DNA of 51,679 bases from contig CAMEON010000008.1 of assembly GCA_945929845.1 (NCBI GenBank), positions 1 to 51,679 on the forward strand. Reading direction: 5' to 3'. Shown here one piece after another: positions 8,110-18,500 of this stretch. Position 1 is the stretch's first letter. Every line of letters begins with the position of its first letter. The translations under genes and the position numbers were made by a program. Source of the DNA: an uncultured Clostridia bacterium (lineage in GTDB: Bacteria; Bacillota; Clostridia; Oscillospirales; CAG-272). Below the pieces are notes generated by a model. It did not search any database and was not told the origin of the DNA. It worked only from the letters and a program-made list of their open reading frames with translations.

Positions 8110-8730
8110 TCAGTCCGGCAAAACAGTATACGGCTTTTTTGTTCGTTTCAGATGATTAATGAGAGCATTGTCGTTCTCCTGCGCTGTGGCCTTCCCCGCT
8201 TCCCTCCTCGCCTGGAAGAACGCCTGAAGCTGTGCCCGGCACGCCGCTTCCATACAGCCGCAGGTCACATCTGCCCCCTCCCCCTGAACCGGATGGCGAT
8301 GGAGCGACCACACACTGCCCATAGCCCCCATGACCGGGTCTTTGGTGCCGCAGACCACCCGGGGAATCCTGGCCCCCAGGATAGCCCCGGCGCACATGGG
8401 GCATGGCTCCATAGTGACATACAGGGTACAGTCGGACAGCCGCCAGCCCTGCCTTTCCCGACAGGCGGCGGCGATGGCGTTCATCTCGGCGTGACCCAGA
8501 GCGGTTCCCTCCCGTTCCTTGGTGTTGTGCCCCTCGGCCAGCACCCGGTACTGCCCGTTCTCCCGGCAGACCAGCACCGCCCCTACCGGCACATCTCCGG
8601 CTTCCGCCGCCAGTGCCGCCTGTGCCAGTGCCAGCGACATGAAGGCCCTGTCCTGCGCCTCGGCGGTGCTGTCCTCCTTGGCGGGGGCGTTCTGCATCAC
8701 TTCCCTTTTTTCTTTCTCTTTTTCTGACAT
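8110..8730 (-). CDS. tadA: tRNA-specific adenosine deaminase
   Basis: Protein of 206 aa with a zinc-dependent cytidine/adenosine deaminase domain. HAE (80-82) and PCPMC (109-113) supply the zinc ligands and the catalytic glutamate. TadA converts adenosine to inosine at the wobble position of tRNA-Arg(ACG). A charged N-terminal extension of about 25 residues precedes the domain. I chose ATG 8730 because AGGAAA lies about 10 bases upstream and the previous gene stops at 8747; a longer reading would overlap it. It probably shares the promoter of the CPBP protease gene. The deaminase call is strong. The tRNA substrate is inferred from family and size. Confidence 0.88.
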   Translation of the reverse strand: MSEKEKEKREVMQNAPAKEDSTAEAQDRAFMSLALAQAALAAEAGDVPVGAVLVCRENGQYRVLAEGHNTKEREGTALGHAEMNAIAAACRERQGWRLSDCTLYVTMEPCPMCAGAILGARIPRVVCGTKDPVMGAMGSVWSLHRHPVQGEGADVTCGCMEAACRAQLQAFFQARREAGKATAQENDNALINHLKRTKKPYTVLPD

Positions 8731-8746
8731 CGGCTTTCCTGCCTCT

Positions 8747-9802
8747 CTACATTCCGGTGAATAGCCCCAGACCCCAGGCGGCATCTATCACGGTGGTGAT
8801 AAAGGCCATGACCAGAAAGGCAATGATACCCGGGGCAAAGAAGCCTTTGGCCGTGATCTTGTCCGGGGTCTGTTTGCTCTCCGACGCAGGGGTTAGGAGG
8901 CGGGGTACCTGCCCGAAGGTCATCCGCTCACAGCCATCCTTCGCCAGGGCCGGGTTGGCTTCCTCGGCCCGGGTATTCACCGGAACCGCTCTGCCCCGCT
9001 TTTTCTTTTCATGTACGGTCAGGATGCAGAGCACCATCAGGGAAATCAGCCCCGTGAGGATGATGATACCATCCGCCATATTCAGATAGCCATAGCAGGC
9101 CGGCCCCAGCCGCATGGCGATCACCTCCTGTACCACGGAGTACAGATTGTTGAACATATGCAGGAAGGTACTGCACCAGATGGAGCCTGTCAGCTCATAG
9201 GTCAGGGCCATGACGATACCGGCGGCAAAGGTGTACAGGGTCTGGCTGATGCTCTGGTGCATGAGGGCGAAGAGCAGAGCACTGATCAAGGTGGCACTCC
9301 ACATACCGTACCGCCTCAGATTTCCATAGATCACACCCCGGAAAAGAAATTCCTCGCAGAAAGCGGGGGCCAGTGCCACGGTGATATACAGGTAAATGGC
9401 CTCCGGGTCGCTGGCGCCCAGAGAGCTTGCTGTATACGCATAGCCGATCATCTGCATGATGATGCCGTTGATCCATGCGAAGATCAGAATGACAGACATC
9501 CCGCCCAGGATGAAAAGCGGGATGGTAGCGGGTACCTTGACCTCGCACTTGATGGGTGCGGGGCTTTTCCTCCTTGACATAGGGTAGAAAAGAATGGCCG
9601 GTACCATGAAGTAGGATAGGTAGGAAAGGGTATCGACCAGCGTGCCCACAAGGAAGGAGCCCTCCCGGGTCAGGAACAGGTCAAACAACTGGAACAGGGA
9701 TGACCAGACAGGTTGAGTCAGGTACATCATGCCGACCATGATGCACAGACACCACCCCACCCGGTTGGCCGTGCTCCTGTATGAGGGATTTTGATCAATC
9801 AT
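8747..9802 (-). CDS. CPBP family intramembrane metalloprotease
   Basis: Protein of 351 aa with about eight hydrophobic segments. The CPBP/Rce1-type core shows EEFLFRG (E150, E151, R155), a second-motif histidine in LMHQS (H182) and a third motif, FLHMFNN (H215, N218). The family includes CAAX prenyl endopeptidases and bacterial self-immunity or membrane proteases, but the substrate is unknown. The C-terminal 100 residues add one membrane segment, a charged cytosolic loop and a final hydrophobic segment. GGGAGG precedes the ATG. It is the first gene of a two-gene unit with tadA. Confidence 0.87.
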   Translation of the reverse strand: MIDQNPSYRSTANRVGWCLCIMVGMMYLTQPVWSSLFQLFDLFLTREGSFLVGTLVDTLSYLSYFMVPAILFYPMSRRKSPAPIKCEVKVPATIPLFILGGMSVILIFAWINGIIMQMIGYAYTASSLGASDPEAIYLYITVALAPAFCEEFLFRGVIYGNLRRYGMWSATLISALLFALMHQSISQTLYTFAAGIVMALTYELTGSIWCSTFLHMFNNLYSVVQEVIAMRLGPACYGYLNMADGIIILTGLISLMVLCILTVHEKKKRGRAVPVNTRAEEANPALAKDGCERMTFGQVPRLLTPASESKQTPDKITAKGFFAPGIIAFLVMAFITTVIDAAWGLGLFTGM

Positions 9803-9845
9803 GCGGTTGCCTCCCGTGACAGTACAGGATCATGTATGCAACGAT

Positions 9846-9874
9846 ATTATAGCAGATACAGCGTTTTTTGTCAA
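9846..9874 (-). promoter_or_regulatory. Consensus sigma-A promoter for the CPBP-tadA unit
   Basis: Minus-strand TTGACA (9874-9869), 17-base spacer, TATAAT (9851-9846), with an extended TGC before the -10 box. Confidence 0.85.
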
Positions 9875-10003
9875 GTCCGGGGAAATTGGGATGCCGGTGG
9901 CAGTATTCATTACCATTTTTGAAAGTTCTTGAGGGGTGTCTCGTACCCCGGCTGAACTGTAACCTCCCTTTGCCTGCAAATTGTAAAAAATCATACAAAT
10001 GCC

Positions 10004-10032
10004 TTTACAAGCACTGCAAATTGTGTTATAAT
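10004..10032 (+). promoter_or_regulatory. Sigma-A promoter for the DUF951-YfhO unit
   Basis: TTTACA (10004-10009), 17-base spacer, TATAAT (10027-10032). TGCAAATTGT occurs twice around it (9975-9984 and 10014-10023), which could be a regulator site or chance. Confidence 0.8.
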
Positions 10033-10045
10033 AGGAAAGGTTATA

Positions 10046-10076
10046 CTGATACAGAACCGCTGTATCAGCGCTTTTT
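10046..10076 (+). promoter_or_regulatory. 5' leader hairpin with U tract (possible attenuator)
   Basis: CTGATACAG (10046-10054) pairs perfectly with CTGTATCAG (10060-10068), and CGCTTTTTA follows. It starts only about 7 bases after the expected transcription start. A hairpin-plus-U-tract in the leader fits an attenuator or 5' stabilising stem-loop; no ligand domain is visible. Confidence 0.45.
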
Positions 10077-10122
10077 ACTGAATGACATCTTCTCATACAG
10101 GGGATGCGGAAAGGAGCCGATC

Positions 10123-10323
10123 ATGCAGGGGATCGTCCGAATGAATGTAGGGGACAGACTGGTACTGAAAAAGCAACATCCCTGCGGCTCCTGCCGTTTT
10201 GAAGTTCTCCGGGTGGGCAGTGAGGTGCGCATCCGCTGTATGGGTTGTGGCAGGGACATGATGCTTGACAGGGTAAAGCTGGAGAAGGCTGTGCGGCGGG
10301 TGGAAACACCGGCCGACGAGTGA
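10123..10323 (+). CDS. DUF951 domain protein
   Basis: Small protein of 66 aa matching the DUF951 pattern: VGDRLVLKKQHPCGSCRFEVLRVG followed by IRCMGCGRDMML. Four cysteines (C21, C24, C39, C42) in two CxxC pairs suggest a zinc ribbon-like fold. The family has no assigned function and is common as a single small gene in Firmicutes. I chose ATG 10123 because AAAGGAG lies 7 bases upstream and the conserved family begins here. Confidence 0.88.
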   Translation: MQGIVRMNVGDRLVLKKQHPCGSCRFEVLRVGSEVRIRCMGCGRDMMLDRVKLEKAVRRVETPADE

Positions 10324-10404
10324 GGCATGGACTGCGCAGATAGATGACGGTAGCCAATCCGGCAGAGCAATAATGAAACGGATGTACCAAACAGGAGAAA
10401 GGGT

Positions 10405-13400
10405 ATGGATCAGAGCAAAAATCAACCGAATGAAAAAAATGCACAGGCACAGGACGCAGGGGCGGCTCTGCTTTCCGGTGTCCCCGGGGAGAAACAGCCG
10501 TTCTTTTCCCGCATGGGTCTGCACCTGCGGGCTGTATGGTCTGAGTACAGGTACCTGCTGATCCCGGCGGGCATTGCCGTGGTTCTGGTGTACCTGATGT
10601 ACCTGGCTCGGGGACAGTACCCCTTTGGCGATGGGTGCGTGCTTGTGCTGGATCTGAACGGACAGTATGTGTCCTTCTACCATGCACTGCGGGACATTCT
10701 GCACGGGGATGCCAGCCTGTTCTACACCTTCTGCCGCAACATGGGCGGCGAGTTCCTCGGTATTTTTGACTACTATGTAGCCTCTCCCTTCGCTTGGCTG
10801 GTCGCCCTGTTCCCGGAGACCATGATGCTGGAAGCCCTGCTCGTCCTGTTCCTGCTCAAGACAGCCCTTCTGGCCTTCAACATGGGCTTCTACCTCCACA
10901 AGACCAGCCGGGGTAAGCCCAACAAGCTGGCTGTCATCGCTTTCTCCTTGATGTATGCCCTGACTTCCTATGCCATCGTACAGCAGCATAACTCCATGTG
11001 GATCGACTGTGTCCTTTGGCTCCCCATCCTGACCTATGCCATCGAACAGCTGATCAAGCGGGGACGCTTCCGCCTGTATGTCTTTACGCTGGCTATCTCC
11101 ATCTTCAGCAACTTCTATATCGGCTACATGGTTTGCATCTACACGGTAGCCTACTGCTTCTACTACTACTTTGCCCACAACGAAAAGGAGAATCCCGGGA
11201 ACAATCCCGGCGGGGAGAAGAATCACTTTGCCAAGTCCGTGGGTCGTGTGGCGGTGTGGTCCATTTTGGCCGTGGGCATTGCGGCACTGGCCATCCTGTC
11301 CGCCCGCTACTCGCTGGGCTTTGGTAAGGACGAGTTCTCCAACCCGTCCTGGGATGTGGTGCAGAAATTTGACCTGTTTGAGCTGTTCTACAAGTTCCTG
11401 CCCTCCTCCTATGATACCGTCCGCCCTGCAGGGCTACCCATCGTATACTGCGGTATGCTGACCCTCATTCTGGTGCCTGCCTTCTTTATGGCACGGAAGA
11501 TCTCCAACCGGGAAAAGGTCGCCGCCGGCTTCTTCATCCTGTTCTTTGTGCTGTCCTTTGCCACCTCCACCATTGACCTGATCTGGCATGGCTTCCAGAA
11601 GCCCAACTGGCTCAATTACCGCTACTCCTTCATGCTCTCCTTCTTCCTTCTGGTCATCGCCTTCCGGGCATTCGAGCAGATCCTGTTCGTCAGCCGCAAG
11701 GCTCTCTTCGGCTCCACTGTGGCGATCGGCGTGCTGGTGCTGGTGATCCAGGAAATGAGCGATTTTCTGGTGGAGAAAAACGAGAAACTGACGGTGCGTC
11801 CCTTTGCCACCATCTGGCTGGCTTTGGGTTGCCTGATCATCTACTTTATTCTGATCTGCCTTTCCGGCCGTGTGCGGCGGGCTAAGGAGACAGTGTCCAT
11901 CGTGCTGGTGTTTGTCATCTGCGTGGAGCTGTTCCTCAGCGGTCTATCCGATATGAATGCTCTGGATAAGGATGTGACCTACTCCAAATATTCCAGGTAC
12001 AACAATTTTCTTGACACCTTCCTGCCTATCGCCGAGACCATCCAGGAGAATGACGATGGCTTCTACCGCACGGAAAAGACCTATCACCGCAAGACAAACG
12101 ACAACTTCGCACTGAACTTCAGGGGACTCTCCTGCTCCACCTCCACGCTGAACCGTTCCACCATTGATTTTTTGGCTACGCTTGGCTATGCATCCATGTC
12201 CCACTGGTCAAAGTATATCGGCGGGAATCCTGTGTCCGACTCCCTGATGGGCATCAAATACCTGGTGACGGATCAGGATATGACCGTTTACTATGGGGAT
12301 CCGATCTATGAAAACGAAGTGTTCCTGGAGATGTATGACGAGGATCTATCCGTCGTGTCAAACCCGGATGTGTATCTGAATCCGTACGCCCTTTCCCTTG
12401 CCTTTGGTGTCTCGGATGACTGGGAGTATCACCACTCCTTTACCGTCAACAAGGACGGCAAAAAGGAAAATGTATATGATACCCCCATTGAGCAGCTCAA
12501 CCAAATGATTACAGTCATGTTGGGAGAGACCGAAACTGTGGAGGTGTTCAAAAAGGCCGTACAGGAGGGAGAGCCGACCCTGACAAACTGCACGCATACC
12601 TCCGTGGCCAACCACCACAAGTACGAGCCGGAGGACAAGGACAAGGATGCAAAGATCACCTACACCTACACGGTTCCGGCTGATACACCCTTGTACTTCT
12701 ATATGCCCAGTGACTATCCCCGTGAGGTAAAGATCAAAGTCAACGGCACTGCCAAGGGCGGCTTTAACGGCGGCAGTGACAGCACCTACCGCTGTCTGAC
12801 CTCCCTGGGCTCCTACTCCGCCGACAAGCTGACAGAGGGTCTTTCGCTGGAGCTGACCATAAACAATTCTTCCAACAACCTGTACATTCTTCAGTCCGGC
12901 GACTACAGTGTGTACGACTCCTATATCTACTATATCGACTGGGATCTCTTTACCGAAGTCATGTCCCGGCTGGACGATGTGCAGATGACCATCGACGCTT
13001 CCTCTACCGATGACCACCTGACAGGCACCATGACTACTACCAAGGACAGCCAACTGGTTGCTACCACCATTGCCTACGACGAAGGGTGGAAGGTATATGT
13101 GGATGGAAAACGGGTGGACATCATCGAAACGGCGGATGCACTCCTTTCTTTCCGTATTGGAAAAGCGGGAGATCATACCATTGAGTTAAAGTATATGCCC
13201 AATGTTGTCTTGTTTGGCATCATCTGCTCCGTGACCTGTTCTGTTATTTTCCTCTACCTTGTCCTGGCGTGGCCCTTCTTAAGGAAGTATACGCTGATCC
13301 GCCGTTTTGTGGAGATCCCCGGTTCGGATCCTCAGCCGGAGGAAAGCTACGAGCAGATGTATGCCCGTGAACTGGTAAGACTCGGTGAGGAGCCTGATCT

Positions 13401-13653
13401 GTTGCCGGACGACATCGGTGCACCCTATAAGGATGTTCCTCCTACAGACCCGGGTCTGCCTGAGGATGTGGACGAGGCACCGGATACCCCTACAGCCAAA
13501 GCAAAGTCGCCTTCTCAGGGAGCCAAATCCGACAAATCGGCGCAACAACAGCCAGAAAAGAAGAACTGGCTGGACACACTGGGCTTGACAAAGAAGCCAG
13601 ACACCGGAACCTCCGTTAAGAAGTCAGGTAATGACACGCAAAAGAAGAAGTGA
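10405..13653 (+). CDS. YfhO family large membrane protein
   Basis: Protein of 1082 aa. After a hydrophilic N-terminus of about 45 residues come about a dozen membrane helices (roughly 47-530), including the family-typical loop LNGQYVSFYHALRD. A long extracellular beta-rich region (about 550-925) and a final helix near 935-955 follow. The last 120 residues are a cytosolic charged tail rich in Pro, Lys and Gln. In Bacillus, YfhO is required for lipoteichoic acid glycosylation as a putative GT-C-type transferase. Use on teichoic or other surface glycans here is an inference. GGAGAAAGG precedes the ATG. Confidence 0.85.
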   Translation: MDQSKNQPNEKNAQAQDAGAALLSGVPGEKQPFFSRMGLHLRAVWSEYRYLLIPAGIAVVLVYLMYLARGQYPFGDGCVLVLDLNGQYVSFYHALRDILHGDASLFYTFCRNMGGEFLGIFDYYVASPFAWLVALFPETMMLEALLVLFLLKTALLAFNMGFYLHKTSRGKPNKLAVIAFSLMYALTSYAIVQQHNSMWIDCVLWLPILTYAIEQLIKRGRFRLYVFTLAISIFSNFYIGYMVCIYTVAYCFYYYFAHNEKENPGNNPGGEKNHFAKSVGRVAVWSILAVGIAALAILSARYSLGFGKDEFSNPSWDVVQKFDLFELFYKFLPSSYDTVRPAGLPIVYCGMLTLILVPAFFMARKISNREKVAAGFFILFFVLSFATSTIDLIWHGFQKPNWLNYRYSFMLSFFLLVIAFRAFEQILFVSRKALFGSTVAIGVLVLVIQEMSDFLVEKNEKLTVRPFATIWLALGCLIIYFILICLSGRVRRAKETVSIVLVFVICVELFLSGLSDMNALDKDVTYSKYSRYNNFLDTFLPIAETIQENDDGFYRTEKTYHRKTNDNFALNFRGLSCSTSTLNRSTIDFLATLGYASMSHWSKYIGGNPVSDSLMGIKYLVTDQDMTVYYGDPIYENEVFLEMYDEDLSVVSNPDVYLNPYALSLAFGVSDDWEYHHSFTVNKDGKKENVYDTPIEQLNQMITVMLGETETVEVFKKAVQEGEPTLTNCTHTSVANHHKYEPEDKDKDAKITYTYTVPADTPLYFYMPSDYPREVKIKVNGTAKGGFNGGSDSTYRCLTSLGSYSADKLTEGLSLELTINNSSNNLYILQSGDYSVYDSYIYYIDWDLFTEVMSRLDDVQMTIDASSTDDHLTGTMTTTKDSQLVATTIAYDEGWKVYVDGKRVDIIETADALLSFRIGKAGDHTIELKYMPNVVLFGIICSVTCSVIFLYLVLAWPFLRKYTLIRRFVEIPGSDPQPEESYEQMYARELVRLGEEPDLLPDDIGAPYKDVPPTDPGLPEDVDEAPDTPTAKAKSPSQGAKSDKSAQQQPEKKNWLDTLGLTKKPDTGTSVKKSGNDTQKKK

Positions 13654-13694
13654 ACCATTGCCGTTTCTGACTATCCCACCCATAAGGAGGCATT

Positions 13695-14333
13695 ATGTTT
13701 TACTATATCAAAGGCACCTTGGCTATGTCCTCTCCCTCCATGGCGGTGGTGGAAGCCGCGGGGGTGGGGTATAAGCTGACCATCAGTGAAAACACCTACC
13801 GCGCCCTGCCCCGCCCCTCCGCATCGGCTCCGGTAACAGTGCTCCTGTATACCTGGTTTTCGGTGCGGGAGGACGGCGTAGAGCTGTTCGGCTTCATGGA
13901 TGAGAGGGAACTGTCCTCCTTCCGGATGCTTCTCTCGGTATCCGGTGTCGGCCCCAAGGCGGCCTTGTCAGTGCTGTCTCAGATGACACCGGAAAAGTTC
14001 GCCCTGGCCGTCTGTACCGAGGATAAAAAGGCCATCTCCAAAGCACCCGGCGTAGGCCCTAAGACTGCCGCACGGATCATACTGGATCTGCGGGATAAGC
14101 TCATGAAAGAGACCAGCATGAACGATGAGGATCTGTCAGCGGCATTGACTGATCATTCCACCGAGGCCGCTGGTGCTCCCGCCAGAGGCAAGCTGAACGA
14201 AGCGCAGGACGCCCTGATCGTTCTCGGATATACCAAGGCCGAGGCACAGAAGGCCCTGTCCGGTCTTGACATCACTGCCCTGTCCCTGGAGGACATCATC
14301 AAGGAAGCACTGAAACGCCTGATGAAGGGGTAA
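13695..14333 (+). CDS. ruvA: Holliday junction DNA helicase subunit RuvA
   Basis: Protein of 212 aa. RuvA tetramers bind Holliday junctions and guide the RuvB motor during branch migration. The N-terminal OB fold (1-65), the two helix-hairpin-helix motifs (VSGVGPKAALSVLS and APGVGPKTAARIILDL) and the C-terminal RuvB-binding three-helix domain (TKAEAQKAL) are all visible. AAGGAGG at 13684-13690 fixes the start. It sits 30 bases before ruvB. No ruvC is present nearby. Confidence 0.95.
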   Translation: MFYYIKGTLAMSSPSMAVVEAAGVGYKLTISENTYRALPRPSASAPVTVLLYTWFSVREDGVELFGFMDERELSSFRMLLSVSGVGPKAALSVLSQMTPEKFALAVCTEDKKAISKAPGVGPKTAARIILDLRDKLMKETSMNDEDLSAALTDHSTEAAGAPARGKLNEAQDALIVLGYTKAEAQKALSGLDITALSLEDIIKEALKRLMKG

Positions 14334-14363
14334 ATTCCTTTGTCGGAAAGGAGTTCTGCAACT

Positions 14364-15503
14364 ATGAGCGACCCACACATTCCCGTCGGAGATGCTGGTG
14401 ACGGCAGTGAGTTCGACTTTGAAAACCGCATTGTTTCCACCTCCTATACCCCCGGCGACGAGGACGCAGAGGCCACCCTCCGCCCCCGGAGACTGGAAGA
14501 CTACATCGGGCAGGACAAGGTCAAGGAGAACCTGAAGGTCTACATTGAAGCCGCCAAGCTACGGCATGAGCCACTGGATCATGTTCTGCTCTACGGCCCT
14601 CCCGGATTGGGCAAGACCACCCTTTCCAACATCATCGCCGCCGAACTGGGCGTCAATCTGCGGGTCACCTCCGGCCCTGCCATAGAAAAGCAGGGGGATC
14701 TGGCTGCCCTCTTGACCAACCTGAACGAGGGAGATGTGCTCTACATTGATGAGATACACCGCCTGCCCCGTATGGTGGAAGAGATCCTGTACCCCGCCAT
14801 GGAGGATTTTGCGCTGGACATTATCATTGGAAAAGGCCCGGCCGCCCGGAGCATCCGCATTGACCTGCCGAAATTCACCCTGATCGGAGCCACCACTCGG
14901 GCTGGACAGATGACAACTCCCCTGAGAGATCGCTTTGGAGTGATCTTTAAGCTGGAGCTGTACACACCGGAGCAACTGGCTCTCATTGTCAAGCGGAGTG
15001 CCGGGATCCTGGGCATTTCCATCTCCGATGACGGTGCCTTTGAGGTCGCCTCCCGCTCCCGGGGGACCCCCCGGATCGCCAACCGCCTGTTGAAGCGGGT
15101 GCGGGACTTCGCCCAGGTACAGGGGAAGACGCAGGTGGATGCCGCCTCGGCCTCCTATGCTCTGGATCGTCTGGAAATTGATGAGTTGGGTCTGGACAAT
15201 ACCGACCGCCGGATGATGGAAGCCATCATCAAATTCTATGCCGGCGGGCCTGTGGGGCTGGACACGCTGGCCGCCACCATTGGGGAGGAAGCCGTCACCA
15301 TTGAGGATGTGTATGAACCTTACCTGATGCAACTGGGCTTCATCAACCGCACCCCCCGTGGCCGCTGTGTGACCCCGCTGGCCTACGAGCATTTGGGTCT
15401 GCGGCCGCCGCAGCCTGTGCATGCCGCAGAGCAGATGCAGATGAATATCTTTGATGACAGTGTAACCTCGGACAGCAACGGTGACGGTTTCAATGAGGAA
15501 TAA
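14364..15503 (+). CDS. ruvB: Holliday junction DNA helicase motor RuvB
   Basis: Protein of 379 aa, the AAA+ ATPase that drives branch migration with RuvA. Walker [10 protein letters not shown] (78-86), Walker B YIDEIHRL (near 130), the ATTRAG sensor segment and the C-terminal winged helix ([21 protein letters not shown]) are present. I use ATG 14364, with AAAGGAG at 14347-14353. An upstream TTG at 14340 is in frame but lies before this ribosome site. The N-terminus is about 20 residues longer than typical, and a 30-residue tail follows the core. Confidence 0.95.
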   Translation: MSDPHIPVGDAGDGSEFDFENRIVSTSYTPGDEDAEATLRPRRLEDYIGQDKVKENLKVYIEAAKLRHEPLDHVLLYGPPGLGKTTLSNIIAAELGVNLRVTSGPAIEKQGDLAALLTNLNEGDVLYIDEIHRLPRMVEEILYPAMEDFALDIIIGKGPAARSIRIDLPKFTLIGATTRAGQMTTPLRDRFGVIFKLELYTPEQLALIVKRSAGILGISISDDGAFEVASRSRGTPRIANRLLKRVRDFAQVQGKTQVDAASASYALDRLEIDELGLDNTDRRMMEAIIKFYAGGPVGLDTLAATIGEEAVTIEDVYEPYLMQLGFINRTPRGRCVTPLAYEHLGLRPPQPVHAAEQMQMNIFDDSVTSDSNGDGFNEE

Positions 15504-15511
15504 CTTACAAA

Positions 15512-15555
15512 GGGAGGCCTTCCTCTGACAGAGAAGGCCTCCCCAATTCTTTTTT
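15512..15555 (+). terminator. Terminator after ruvB
   Basis: A perfect 11-base stem (GGGAGGCCTTC / GAAGGCCTCCC) with a 10-base loop, followed by a T-rich tract. The convergent minus-strand lipoprotein gene stops at 15570, so the stem may also serve that side. Confidence 0.9.
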
Positions 15556-15569
15556 GATTCCGAAACCAA

Positions 15570-18500
15570 TCAGCCGCACATATCCCTGTCGATGAGATCG
15601 AAGGTCACGCCGCCACGGTGTGATCTAGCGTTGAGATATCCGCGGATTCCCTCAAAATACTTGATACCTACCGCATTCTGCTGGAGTGTCCCCTTCAGGT
15701 CGGTGATGTGAATGTCTGCTTCATCCCCATCCTCGGTATAGATAGTCATGCGGACTTCGGCATCAGCCATGTATAGCTGATTGGAGACCACATAACGGTA
15801 GGGAGTCAGCGTGTCGGTCAGTTCATACTCCACCACAGAAGCAGCCATTTCAATGCCCTGATTGTACAGGGAGAACCGCACATAGGCTCTTCCCTGCCCG
15901 CTGTACGAGGCTTTCATGGTTAACTCCACGATGTCCGAGTTTTTCAAGAATTTGCCGAGCGTTCCGGTGGACCAGGTGTTGGTGGTACCCTCCATAGGCT
16001 GTTGGAGGGCATCCAGCGCTGTAACATTCACATAGGCATGGAACGGAACCAGGTACACCGTTCCCTCCCACTTTCCGTCTGCCGTTACAGACTTCAAGAG
16101 ACCCTGATCCTTGCTGTCCGAGCCTTCACCCATTTGTATAATGGCATAGCTCTTCCCGCTTTGCAGAACACTGACCGCACCAGTCGTTCCTCCGGTATAC
16201 CCGGGGCGAGGCTGATTCATTTCTGCCAGCATCTCGATAGCACCCTGTTCTGCGGCAGACTGGGTATCTGTGAAGGTGATCTGATGGATCATGCGGACAC
16301 CATGCTCCCACAGGTATTTCAACTGTGCAAATGCACCGGTGGCACTGTCCTGCAGGGCGCAATACTCACCGATGGAGATGTTCCACTGTCCCGCTGTATT
16401 AGCAAATCCGATAAAGTTCTGCTGGGAGGAATAGAAGGTGCCGTACCGGGTGCCGCCATAAGCAGTCCCGCAGGTAGTCACCACATCAATGGGAGAAATC
16501 CTTGTGTTGGCTTCACCCAGGAAACCGGCCACTGCATCCCCCTCCGGAATCTGATGGGCAGATATGGATTCCGGCGGATAACCGGCCAACAGGGCCTCCC
16601 GGTAGGCCTCCATGATGCGCTTGCTGACGATGTAACGGTTATACAGCACCCACTGTTCAAAGTAATCACCCTTATAGGCATCCCACTCGCCGCGATCCAT
16701 CTCACGGGGCGGATCTATCTCGTACTCATCGGAAAAATCGGTTCCGAAAAGCTGGTTGATGTTCTGTACGCTTCCGTACTGCTCCATCAGGTAGATCTGG
16801 AAGCCACGGATCATATAGATGTTGTAGTCGCCGACCGTGCCTGCCACATCGATCTCGTGCTCGTGTACGGGAGACATACCCACCAAGTGCTCCGGATTGC
16901 CGTTCTCTCCCCGGAACTCCACAGCCATGGCTTGCAGGAAGGAACGCAGGGGGTACAGGCGGAGCTTGGCCAGGTCAAGAATACCGTCGGCATAGGTGCC
17001 AATGTAGAAAGAGGAACCAAGCTCCAGGTAGTCAGAGTATTCCCCACTCTTGCCTATGGATACATAGGTCTTTTCCCCTGTATCCGGATCCTCATAATTC
17101 TTCAGATTGGTGGTGCCGGCTATCTTATTCCACCTATGAGTGAAGCAAGGCTCCAGGAACAGGTGGTTCTGCCGGTAGCTGTCTATGTACCCACTCAATC
17201 CGCCGAACGCATAGTCAGCGTATTTGGCGTTATCAAAGATGTTTTCGACTGCCTCTGCTGTCCCTGCACTGTTGAGCTTCCCCATGACATTGTTGGACAG
17301 ATCACAGCGGATGTGCATGAAGGAACCGGTGCTGACATAGGTATCGTCATTGTCGTTCCAGTACCGTGCCGTGTAGAAGACATTCTCCCGGAAGCCCACA
17401 TCCAGCAGTCCCCCGTTGTTGCCGTCATAATCATAAACCACCAGGAAGGATCGGTTTTCCTCCTCCTCGGTCTCGCCAACCGTGATGATGTACTTTTCCC
17501 CCACATTGGAGGAAGCATACACACCGGTGGCAATCTCCGGTACAGTAATCCCAGCATTTTGGAAGGAAGCCTGCTGAGGATTTCCCTCATACACCGCCTG
17601 TACAGCGGGGAAATACAGGATCAGGCGATCGGTCGTGCCGTCCGTGGCACGGCGGACAGACAGCTGTACCTCCCGGGTAGCTCCCTCGGCATCAGACAGG
17701 CCGAAGGCGCAGTCCAGGGTGGACATGGCGATCACGGAGCCGTCGGAGAGGTCAATGAGGGCATAGGGCAACTTCCCTTCCCCATCCAGTGCCTGGGCTG
17801 TGACCAGTAACACTTCGTCAGCTTTCCCGGCGATAAAGTGGCCTGTGACAATGGTGTACGGGCCGGTCATGACATTCCGCAGGGTGATATCCATCCGCAG
17901 CGTGCCGAAAATATCAAAGACACGCACATCCCCATCCGGGCCGTCGTAGGCCACAAAGGGAGCAGTGGCGATCAGTGTCTCCCCGCCCACTGCGGCTGCG
18001 GCTACCTGTACGCCGCCTTCTACGGATATGTCAAAGGCCAGGAACTGCGCCGTCAGCACCTGCTGCTCATTGAACACCCGAACCACTGTGTGATTCGCCA
18101 GGTTCTTCTTTCCGTCGCCCATGTACCTGCCCTCACCTGCCACCAGCCGGGGGCCCACAGCCACACCGGGGGTGGCACCCATCTGGGCGTAGTACACGCT
18201 GGACTGGATGCCAAGGTTCAGATCCGGTGCGGTATAGAACACCGCATTGCAGGTGCCGTTGGAGACCACATCCGGCAGGTCAATGAAAGCATTGAGGATC
18301 TCTGTCTCGTCTGCTCCGGTCAGGTACAGGTACATGGCCTCCAGTGTGTACATATCATTGTACACATCCAGTACATCGCTGCCGGCATAGAACATGACCA
18401 GCTTACGGTCATACACCAGCACATGTTTGCCCACCACAGAGGCGGCTTCTACCGGTAACACATAACCGGTTTTGTCCGTCTCCACGCCGTACTGGGCGGC

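Noticed and set aside
16002..17810. Open frame of about 600 codons on the plus strand
   Set aside because: It is antisense to the large lipoprotein gene, has no ribosome site and no recognisable domain; a shadow of the codon bias of the real gene.
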